A stretch of DNA of 64,000 nt from Diphasiastrum complanatum (Eukaryota; Streptophyta; Lycopodiopsida; Lycopodiales; Lycopodiaceae): NCBI GenBank assembly GCA_029204225.1, contig CM055109.1:18099590-18163589 (forward strand). The letters are read 5' to 3'. Below, piece after piece: positions 10,363 through 22,300 of this stretch; the stretch's first letter is position 1, and each line of letters opens with the position of its first letter. The position numbers and the translations under genes were made by a program. The notes beneath the pieces were generated by a model that was not told the DNA's origin, searched no databases, and saw only the letters and a program-made list of their open reading frames with translations.

Positions 10363-13300
10363 GCACGTATGCTGTCTGCAAATTATTTAAACAAATCTTT
10401 CAAATTTTTTGAACCAAGATGAACATCCGCTCCATGGAAAACTCCCCTACGTAAAATTCACCTGCCAGGAAGCCTTAAAGCTCATAAACAGAAATTCACA
10501 TGCCTTTGAAAATCCTTTACTGCTTCTGTATTTTTGACAGATTTGGTTGAATATAGTATGGTATAGGATGATGCCCAAATCTTTGTCACCACACATCTGA
10601 CAATTGTGGTAAGTAAGAGATTAAATTTTCGCTCATCCTCTACATAGGGGTATGGTTTTCCTAGAGATCTTTATGGCGATTCAAATAATTTTTCAAAGTT
10701 GTCTTTCCTAACAGGTTCGGTGTAACTTCTCAAGTGACCCTCACCACCAAGAAAGGTCACTAATAAAAAGACCATTCCCCTCTATGTTTTGAATATTTAC
10801 ATAATGGGGAATGGTTTTTTGTAGGGACCTTCCCACCAAGTAAAACGGCCATGAACAATTGTCAAACCTGGTGGGAAGGTCACAAAAAAAAAGGCAAATA
10901 AGTGTAAAGAATTTGCAAAACATCTCACTTTATCACTCAAATTCTTTTATGGCCACAAATTCCGGCTTTTTCAAGGCCCCATCATGATATTATGGCTTTT
11001 CTACCTGGTGGAAAGGCCACTGAACTTTCAAGAGCGTGAAAAATTAGCAAAGCATTTTCCTTTATGGCTGAAACTTTTTACTTCCCAAAGTTTTTGACTT
11101 CTTAAAAACAGCATATTGCTTTCAAAGTGTGGCTTACTTCGTTATAAAGTCTCATCTGTAAACGTTGTTGAAAAAAGGATCCATGGAATCCTCCAGCTTT
11201 GCAGCCCGTAAATTTGTAATTTATCAAGAATGCCGATGTTTGCATGAATCCAATGCACTTCAGCAATGAATGGCAAAATGCCACACAATCCTTTACGAAT
11301 GTATTTAGTTTGATGATAAAACTTAGTTGCCCTTAGACCTAATCACATCCATCTTGGCTCACCCTTCTCATTATAGCACTACTACATTTTCCTGAATTTT
11401 TACTTTTTAAAGACGTTTCTGTCTGTCTGTCTGTCTCTCTGAGACTATAACGAATCTTCTTCTTCTTCTTCTCTCTATATCAATCTGACTAATAGTGAAA
11501 ACCATGCCATATTATTACAACTTGTTTTGATGTGGATATATGCAGGTCCTTAAGTTGCCAGAGTCAGGAGGAATAGAGCAGAAGGATGCTTGCTTTGTAG
11601 AACAAACTAATCTTTCTATGAATCAAACTTTGGAAGGCCACCATGGAGCAGTCTTGGTTGTGAAATGGAATCAAAATTATCGCAAATTAACCTCGAGCGA
11701 CGATAATGGCCTCATCATCGTTTGGATTCTTCACAAAGTATTTATTTCTCTTTGATTTAGGCTCATCAATTCTTATGCAATGTTTACTTTTTTTTATATT
11801 GCTCTTATTTTGAGAAATTGCCAAGAGAAAATTTGCCAGTAGCATGAAATGGGCTCTATGTGTAAAGGCGATCTTTGAGCCTCTCAATTACGAAAATGGG
11901 TGAAACTACTAATTTTTAAACTTTCTATGTAAAATATGCTGAGCATTGAATTTTTTTTTTCCATTTAGAATATGTTGAGCATCTATGTATTAAAAAGATC
12001 TAAATGTCTGCTTGTATGCAAGTTGTGTAATTAGGGTATTTAGTGTTACTCGACCACACTTTTAATTTATTTAGACCCCACCAAATTAGTAGTTAATCAC
12101 ATTTGGTCCATTTCGTAGGACACCTATTCAGGATATAAGTTGCTGTGCTACAAGCTTTTGCCCAAAAATCAATTAGTAACTTATTGCCCACAACTCATTA
12201 AGTAAATCATTTTTCTGCTCCACAATTCTGTTTTGCTTTGGTGAGTAAGGAGCTATAGTTTTGTCGCTTTATCCCCGGATTTATGCAAAACTCCGTTGAA
12301 GAGTATTTAGCTCCTCCATCAGGCCTCAATGTCTTGATGTAGCATTTTGTTTGATTTCCCACTAAAGCCTTGAATTCCCCTGTCAAATGAACTGTGGTCT
12401 GTTGCAGTTGCTTTGCACTGAGAACGATCGAGAATCACGTTGCTTGCAAAACTTTTTCAAAGAAGGCACTGTTTAGGCTGTTTTTGAACAAATTTGTAAC
12501 TTTTTCAACACTTAACCTTTTTGGTTTCGTAAAAGGCTGTACCTGAGGTTGCCCTACCAAATAGAGACCCACTGCAACTTGTCTCAGTGATTTCTGTTGA
12601 GAAATGACGATTTTTGACTAAAAATTGCAAATATGCAAAACTTCACTGTTTTGCCATCACTAAGTGGATTTCAGATCCATCCAATCCTACCTAGCCTTTT
12701 CTAATGTACATCCATTTTCAGCTTATTGATATGGTATTGCTTTGGCTCTTTGTGGGAGAACTCTTGCCTTTGCTATTGCTTGTAGGGCTTTAGTCGTTGA
12801 TGATTTGTGATGCTCTTTATCATTCTTTATGGAAGATTGGTAGAGTGTTCCATGTATTGTCAATTTATGCTTCATTGTCCATAATTTAGTTGGTAGCTTG
12901 GTATTAGAGCACTTTCTTGGGCAGATTTGGCTTTTTGGAGGGTGGCAGCTTAGTTCACGATCTTCTTTGCAGAATTGATGATCTTTTCTTGGCTATTGCC
13001 CTACCTCAAGAAGGTTTTGACAACATTTTCTTCACCTCTTGTTTTTTGGATGTTTCTACTACTATTGACAACCTCTACTCCTAATTGTCACCCTATTTGG
13101 TGGACTTTTTTTTGCTGCTTCTGAATTTTTGTTTTTTGGAGTTTTGTGATATCAGATTCCTGCACCCTAGCCCATTTGCAAGCCCCATTTACAATCAACT
13201 GCAGTAGCTTGTTGCACACCAAAGTGATATCGAAAAAATCTTTAAAAAAAAATCAGTTTCTTTTTTGATATTGGGTTCATGTGCATTAGCCCATTTGCAA

Positions 13301-16300
13301 ATGGTTAAAATCACTTGCTGCGCATCAAAGCGATATCGTACAAAATTATTCTTCTGCGAATGTTTGTTCCTCATTTTGTTACTTTTTCAACTTCTCTGCA
13401 TGACCTCTGCAAGAAAGATACACCTTTTGTCCCGAGTCTTGCTTGCCAAACAACTTTTGACTCTCTGAAACACTCGCTATTGCTCTGTCCTTTGCCTTCC
13501 CGATTTCGATAATAAGTTTATTGTTGAGACAAATGCCAGTTTTGTTGTGTCATTGCCTATGAGTCTTCTCACTAACGCTATTTCACACATGAAAAAGAGC
13601 TTCTTACTATCATCTTTGCTCTTAGAAAGTGACATCATTACCTTTATCATGTACGTTTTAATATATTCACTTTTCATGAGTCTTTACGTTATTTGTACAC
13701 CTAGAAGGATCTTAGTGATTGACAATATGGTTGGTTGCAGATGCACTCCTTTCAGGTTGATATCCATTATCGGCCTGATTGTTCTAATGCTGTTGGTGAT
13801 GCTTTGTCTCGCCTTCCTGCTCTTGTCTATAATCTTGTCACATTTGGTTCCATTTGGTTTGATCAATTCCCTGTCACTTATCTCTTGTTGGGGGTCACTT
13901 TGATTTTCAAAAGTCTGATAGTCCCCTTAAAAACCATATTTTACTGGCCTCTTGCGAAATATAAGCTTCATACTCTCGTGTCAGGTCTTTTGGTCTCCTG
14001 GAGTCCAATTCTCATCGCCAATGGACTGATATTTGCATGGACTTTATCCTTAGCCTTCCTTTCACCCAACGTGGTCATGATTCTCGCATGGTGGTGGTTG
14101 ATAGGTTCTCAAAGTAGGCTCACTTTATTCTTGTTCGGAGCACTATTACAGGCGAGTAGTGTGCTTGTTTTTTTTATTGGAGACCACCTACACGGGCTTC
14201 TTATCCTCACCGATTGAGATAGTAAGTTTACTTTTGGTTTCTGGACATACTTGATGTAAATTTTGGATGTCTGGTTATTTATGGGCATTGCTTATCATTC
14301 AAACCTTGGCGCGTGTTGAGGATAGGATTTCAAATCTTGATCTGTAGTGGTTGTATTCATTTGTGATTGTTTGGAGGAGAGATGTGTGCCTAAATTTTGA
14401 TGATCCCGAATTCTGCCGACTTTTGAAAGATCATAACTTTTTATACGAAACTTCAGCTATAAAGCTTCAAAGTGCATCAAGCGCCTTTTGGAGTCCACAG
14501 AGGAGAAAAGCCATACCACTTCTGAGCCTCGATCACTAATGTATTTTTTAATGCATAAGATAAGGAAGAATCAGAGAAAACATACATGAGCTCACTTAAA
14601 GGCACAATTGTAATGGAGAGACACATCACACATTACACAACCACCCTTTTGGGCTGGAATGTACTGTACGTTCCCTACAGTATGTTCCAGAATGTATTGG
14701 GTTGGAACATTTTTATTTTTCAAAAAAAATAATATTAAAGCACCCTGCTGCACGATTTTTCCTTCTTTTTAATAATAGGCCAAATAAGCAAAAATGAAAA
14801 CAATAGACTTTGCCATAGGCAATGCCCAAAAATGTAAAACCAACACCACAATCTGGATCGTCCGCAATCTGGTTTTGAGCTTCTGTAAAACTATAAATTC
14901 GTAACATGGCATCATGTGACTGAAGCAGCTGCCCTGGTAATCGCTTGTCTTCATTGCTAAAGTAATTTCCAGATTCCTAATCATGAGATATTTCACTCGG
15001 TCCTCCCGGATCTATAATTTGAATCCACCGATGCATCACGAAGCAGGGCTTGAGCCTCAGCAGCATCTTTTTCTGGAAGAAGTGCTGTTTGTATTGCTGC
15101 CCTGGCTGCTGCTGCAGCCCTGTCAGAAACTAGCTTTAGCGCATCAGCTCTAGCCCCCCTGACGGCTGGAATAGTGGATGAACTTTGACCTGCTGCATCT
15201 TGTGAAGGGGTCATAAACAGACTCAGATTGGGGAGCGGACGAAAATCGTGAATGCTTGCAGCCCCCTTTCTGCTGAACATGTAATCTGCTGAAACCTGGG
15301 TCGGAACAGGGGCCTTTGTTAATATTTAAGAATTTTCTTTCTTTATGTTTGGCCACATTCCAGAATGGAACGCGTTCCATTCCTTAACGGGCTTATGGAG
15401 GTGATGGCAAGTGGTTTGCAATATTGAACTTGAAAAGTGCCTTATACAAGGAGATCAAGATTGGATAGTTCTCAGGCATTCCAAGAGAATATATCACACT
15501 TTGAATATAATTATTGGGGTTAGCACATGAAGCTTTCTAAATCTAGCCAATGTCACGTTCGTCTATGGATGTCGATGCAGGTCATGCTTTATCCTTATAT
15601 AGAATATTAGAAGTTATATGATGTCAACATTTTGTGTGCAAACCGATGTGATGCATTGTTGTTCCAACTGTGTAAAATGTGAGAAGGATGAATAGTGATG
15701 CTAACAAACATGTTCAAAGAATCTTGAGATGTTCAAGCACAGATAAGGATAGTGATGCTAACAAACATGTTCAAAGAATCTTGAGATGTTCAAGCACAGA
15801 TAAGGATAACATTTTGTGATAGGTTGCACCGGTTGTTACAATTTGATCTATTAACCTAGACTTTGCATTGGATGAGGCACATTAGCACTTGTTGTTGAGA
15901 CAATGGCCATTAAAGTCATTCTTTCATGAATGAGTTTCTCGAGTAATATCATAAATTTTGAAATTGTATTTCTTTTGGTAAGTTATGAAGCTTATACAAC
16001 TGAAAGTGGAGTTATTTTTAAGTAGGAAGCTTTTTCCAGAATGTTTCAAAAAAATCATGAACATATATTGAAGTATCAACCATTTACTTTGATCTGTTTT
16101 AGAATAGTGGCTCTTGATATTCGTTTGGATTATCCCTAAGGTGTACAATTTTTATGTCATTGTAGTATCCTGTTTAATTTGTAGCCAAAACATGACACAA
16201 GCTTACAATTCTTTTTACCTTGTTCCTCCAAATAAATTGAGCTAATTGTTTGTCGAATGAATTCTTAACTTCTTTTGTATAGCTTTCTATATACAACTCT

Positions 16301-19300
16301 AAGACATCGTACACAGCATTTCACACAGTTTTCCATTAAGTAGTCGTAATGGTTGGTCTATTCAGGGAATGTGGTTCGAAGAGATGATTAATAATCGCAA
16401 CAAGAGTGTTGTGCGAGATATGCGTTGGTCATCAGATGGGCAAAGAATCTGCATTATTTACGAAGACGGGCAAGTTATTTTGGGCAACGTGGATGGGAAA
16501 CGATTGTGGGGAAAGGATTTTAAGTTGCAACTTTCACTTATTGAATGGTCTCCGGATGGAAAACTTTTGCTCTTCTGTACCAGAGAGGTGAAACTCATAA
16601 AGCTTCACTTGTTCACTCTAAAGAATATCACTATCATATGAAGACTGAAGATTCACGCAGACATTTTTCTGAAGTCATTGGGGGCGATAAATTGTTGGAC
16701 AGAGCCATCATTGAAGATTTTTGTGAAGAGTTCATACTTAAGCTTTAAACTCAAGAATTGAAAGTTTTACATGTCATTTGTTGCTACCGTTACATGGATA
16801 TGATAAAGTCCACAGGGAGCTTCCATATGTGCTTATGTTCAATTCTTAAACATTGGAATGCGAAGAAAAAGTTCAAAGCTAAATAGCTTCGTGAGTCATG
16901 TTCTCTTCTTGCTATAAGAAACGGGCTTCTTCGTGAAGTAAAGAATCCTTCTATAATGCTAGAAAAGAAACCTTTTTCACCCCAAAAGTCATAAAACCTT
17001 TTATTTCTTCTATTCATGCTTCTCAATCATCACCTACCAACATTTGTTATCAAGTTAGGTTTCCTATTAATTATCTATCAATTATCACCTACCAACATTT
17101 CTCATCAAAGGTAGCTTTCCTATCAGGTAGGATATGTTTATCTGGGAGGCATAATTTTCCAACCCATGTTATCTTGTGGGTGTGAGAAGGCTATGTTATG
17201 ATTTGGTATTTTATTGTTGAAGTCCATAGAAGAGCATTTGGATTTATAGGACCGTCCTTTATATGACTCTTTGTGGTTCTTTTGACGCTACCACAGTTTC
17301 TGTCTTGTAGCTGCAATCTTGTCTGACTATCAAATTTCCTTGATTTATGATTTTAGGAGGATACTAGTATTGCGTTCAAATACTGCAAACAGGTACTAGC
17401 TTACTTTTGTTCTCATAGGCAGGACATGATCAATGTTTGAATATCCCTCACAATTCTTCTCAATAACTTCTTCTGCCCCCACTTGCTATTGTCTCAAAGT
17501 GCATGGAGAAGTACTGGCATCACCATGGCTCTCGATATAGCTGGAATCTCGTCTTCTAACTGCACATGTGTATCGTCTGAGAACTATCTAGTAAAGAATG
17601 AAGGGCTTTGAACTTGCTGTCCCTTCTTCCACAAATAGATTCCACCAATATCCATCATCAAGTTCTGTTCCTAGTGTACATGAGTTTTGGGGTTCCAAAG
17701 CAGTCTTAAAAGTCCAGGATTTGAATTTCAGGAGCCTATTTGTCTCTTGTTCACCAATGTTTCTCGATTCTGACCAAGATTAGATCTCGTCATCATTATT
17801 TTGAGAGTAAACAATCCTTCAAATTATAAGATCACAAATTACACGGTTGTATTGAAGTACCATATTCTGATGCTGATCTTTTAGGTCCTGATGCTTGGGC
17901 CATAGGTGCTTATAGTTCTTTAGATCCATCATTCTTGTTGGATCCGAAGGACTATTGGAGGGGACTCTCCAACAGGACACCTTCACCCATTTAGTGACCA
18001 CCAATGTACTAAGTTACCCTATTCATAAATTTTATTCTTGCAATAAGACATAGGACCACTGTAATGGACCCCGCCGAGTGTACACCCATCCAGAATCTTC
18101 AGAGCCTCTGTCTTGGTCTTTCTTTGATTAGTTATACCTACTTGCACGACATTTTAACTAGGGGAACATAGAAGCCATCAGATCATTCTTCAGTGTAATA
18201 CACACTTTGGCATCTTACCTCCCTAGGAAAACTTCAGAGAGTTGTTACGAAGTCATATTGATGTCTTATCATTAAACATAGTGAGTCATAAGGACAGCTA
18301 TGTTATTAGCAAACAAACATCAATTCTCATAATAATTTTTTTTGAGATCATACATGTCACATATAAAAACACAATCTTACGTAAATTGATCCTAATCTTA
18401 ATCATGGCCTGAAAAGGTAAAGATGCTACATTTATGATGACGAAAAATAAGGACTTTTTTAAATGCAGGGTTCACGATCTTACATAAGTCGATCCTAATC
18501 TTAATCATAAAGACAACGCCTGAAAAAGTGAAGATGCTGCATAGATGAAGATTAAAAGTAAGGACTTTCTTAAATGCAGGGTTCTGGTGGCCTATTATCT
18601 CTAAAGAATACGCACACTTCATTAACCATTGTGGTGTTTGTCCAAGATTGAGTACATTTCGTAATTTAGATACCATACTTTCCCAAGGACCCCTAAGAAA
18701 AGTGGGCTTAGTCTTGTGTTTCCAATTCACATGGGTGCAAGTGGATATTGAGCGTTTTGCTCTGCTGAAATAAATGGACACTCAGCAGCTTATCGGCTTT
18801 TGTTTTTTTTTGAAGTTTTTTGAGCATTTTGCTCTGCTGAAATAAATGGACACTCAGCAGCAAAAGCTGATAAAAAATTATTGAATATGAATTTTGGCCC
18901 TAATGACATGTATCATCAAATTTTTGCATGTAGTTTATTGGAAATTAAAAATGTGGACACATTTTAGCCAGGGACTTTTTAAATCTTGGAGAGAGATGTG
19001 AATTCAGCCTCTGCTATTTTTGAATGTTTACTGTCATTGATGCAGGGACGTTGTCTTGTCTATGATCACATGGGAAGTTACATTACACAACTTGCTATTT
19101 GTTTCCCAGATACAGGAGGGAATTCTGTCATAATTGGTATTGACTGGTATAATGGGTCAGAAGGCTACATTGATGCAAGTTCCCCAACTTTAGCCTTAGG
19201 CCTACAAAGTGGTAAGCTTCAGGTACGATGTATGATTAGATCTTAAAATTTTTCATCTTCTCAACCTCCGATGGTAGGATTTGAAGGTCTATGACTATTT

Positions 19301-22300
19301 GCAAGAATATTGATCTTGAACTAGTGCACAATGTTAACTTGTCACACTTTGTGCTGGATTTTGATCTGAATCCTCTTGTTCACTAATAGAGCTTCACTGG
19401 AATCCAAATTTAGTCGCTGTTAGGTTTACCACAGTGTAACTATAATGGTTAGCTGGTACTATTTGCACAACAGTAACTAAATCTTATCGGAACCACTCTT
19501 GGAGTCTAAGTTCCTGGCATCAACAGTATTGTATCGATATGAGAAATCTAGTTTCTTGGTAGATGATTGATGTAGTTTGCTCCTAACCTGCGTTCTCCAG
19601 CTTGACACATTTTTTATTACTGTCTTTTTTTAAAGCTTTGACTTTCTTAAAAATGTCTGAAGACCTGCTGCAACTGGATTGACAGTGGAATTGGAAGGGG
19701 TTTGTGTTTAGCACTATCTACTTGAGAGTTAATGGACAGCTAGCGTGGACTCTTCAGTGGGAGTTAGTTGCTCTAAAATATCTCTGGTGGTAGCTTAGAC
19801 TGTGGCTATATAAGTGAGTATGAGACATAATTAGAGAGGAGAGCTGATCAGTCCCGTCTAAACTGGTGCATGAGCTCTTGAAGATCTCCTGGACTAGTTA
19901 AGGCATCTGTACAGAGGAGTGTAACATGGTGGTATGAGACGTTTACATAACTATATAGAGGGTGGAGTGGATTGTGGATGCTGGTGCAGACTTCAGGCTT
20001 GGGGCAGGCATGGATTTGTTCGATTGTTGGGTGGTGAGTCCAATGACTAGACTCTGTTTCACTGTCTTGGATTTATGCTATGTCAGTCCTCGATGAGCCT
20101 TTGCAATTGTTTCAGAGCCAACACGTACATGCAGAGATTCAGAGTTTTGAGTGCTATTAAGTAGTAAATCATTTTCGTGCAAGAAGGTGATATTAACATG
20201 TTCCACCTCTTACGTATTACAGTAGCAAAATCTGATTCTTCTGAAGTAGAAAGAATTTAAATGATTACCTAAGCATAGTCTCAGTTGTCTTTCTCATACC
20301 TGTGCATGTTAGGTGACGTTTGGTGTATTCTCTTGTTTCCATTGGATTATGCCTTCCTTAACATCATTCTAACTTAATGTGCTACACTTGTCGTTTGTAC
20401 AACAGCTTATGAAGCACGAGCTAGATGAAGACCCAATTCTAGTAGACACAGGAATGATTGCAACAAATATCCATTGGAGTCCAAATGGTTCAGCTCTTGC
20501 TGTCCTTGGGAGTAATGCCTCTATGGCTGGGGTGGTAAATTCAATAGTGCAAATCTACTCCCATTATGGAGTACACCTAAGAAGTCTTCATGTGCCCGGA
20601 GGCAAACTCAGGTCTATTGATTGTTTGTACTCATTGGCATGTGCTTATGATGTATGTGATCAAGTAGGCACAACATTGTGGTTCAGTATATTCAAGCAAG
20701 TATTTCAATTGGCCTTCTTGTTTTGCATACTCATGTAATTTAGCCAATTAGCCATCTCTTCCCCAGTTATGGACTCGGCTCATTACATTCGCCGTGTCCA
20801 TTTACATTTACTTTACATGGACACTTAGACTATATGGTTGGCCTTTGGCCTTATTATTCATTATTAGGCCATTTGGACATTTTACTGGAGAGTGGGGGCC
20901 TTCTTGGAGGGCGCACTATTTTCCCTCCCAGTTGGGCCCTATCCACCGGAAGCTTCCTTTTAGGGCTTCCTCTTGGCTATAGGTAGGGAAACCGTGTCAT
21001 TTGTTATTCAGCTGATGATATTGATCTCTCTCTTTCCTGCTTTCTAGGGTTAAGTCTTGCTTATGTGCTGCTTTCATAGCTTAAGTGATGCTTTCATATC
21101 TTAGCTCTAGATCAGCTGTGGCTCTATTCGTAACTTGGTATCAGAGCACTTTCCTGATTGCTGAATTTCAGATCTGATTTTTTGATTGGGGCCCATTTTC
21201 CTTGCTGATTTTTCTCTCTTTGCTGAGGGCTTTCGTCTCTTTGCTTCAGCAACATTCAGCACAGTTTGGAGGAGGACCAGCTCCCATCATTTTCCTTGGC
21301 AGAGCTTTAGCAGATAGTTAGCGGAAGTACTTCCGCTAAATTTGGCGGCCGGAAATCTTTTTTTTTTTTTTTTTTTTTTTTGGGCAGATTATTTCCGGCG
21401 CCCAAGTTCCAACCCTCTATCACCCATTTCCAGCTTGTTTGCAGGCTCTCCAGCGCCCAATTCCCTCACCTCTTTCGTCCGTTCCTCCTTCCATTTTCAG
21501 CCCTCTTTTCACTTTTGTTTGCAAGCTGTCTAGCCGCTTCATACTTGTCACTTTCGTCCGTTTTTGTCTCCGTTTGCAGCCATTTTTCAAACCTTGTTTG
21601 CAGGCTGTCCATCGCCCATGCTCAACCAAATCACGAAATTCCGACTCCGTTTGATACTCCAATTTGTCACTTGCCTCCTGGCTGTCCAGCGCACTTTTAC
21701 AGCCTTCATTTTCACTTTTTTCCATTTGTTGATTGCTTTCCTTTCTTAGTTGTGATTATAGTGGTTTGAATAAACTAATTTGGGGTGACGACAAGAGTCC
21801 GCTCTCTCAAGTTTTCGTCTATTCCTTCCACGATCATTATGGCACATTCACCTACCCGAGTGAGACTACTCAAGAAACCTTATCCGATCAATTTCGTCGC
21901 ATGGATGAGACCCTTTCTGGCCTCGTTCTTCGCTTCGATACCGTTATGACCGGCTTTGCTACTGTGCAGTCACAGATTGATTCTTTACAGCCTCATGGTC
22001 CTGGTAAAGCTCCTGTTTTTCCTTCATTTGGGACTCCCCCTCCATTTGGATTTCCATCTTCCTCTGCTAGTCAGCCTGGTGGTGGACCGTTCATTCCACC
22101 TAACCCATCTCCTGGTTTCTTTTCACGTCCCCCACTTCCTGAGCCACACTTTGCTCGAGACTTTCGTGATAGGGTACAGCTTGCTACCCATTCCGGTTCC
22201 TCTGACGGGAACTTATTAGAGAATTGGTTTGCTAAGCTTGACACATATTTTCAGATCTACCCTAAGACTGATCCTTAGAAGATCCAGTTGGCTGCTTTAC

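Noticed and set aside
10366-10371. Canonical GT donor (GTATGC) four bases after the chosen exon 1 end
   Set aside because: It gives CGT-CCT-TAA, an immediate stop, with the only acceptor that yields the conserved VLKL continuation.
16588-16641. Open frame continuing past exon 3
   Set aside because: Retained intron sequence. Splicing at 16587 to 19046 restores the family sequence; the extension does not match WDR35.
18398-18781. 127-codon minus-strand ORF in intron 3
   Set aside because: Half of it is the local tandem duplication; no recognisable domain and no supporting context.
10363-20405. Introns 1 and 4 have the same length (1,183 bp)
   Set aside because: The sequences are unrelated, so this is coincidence.
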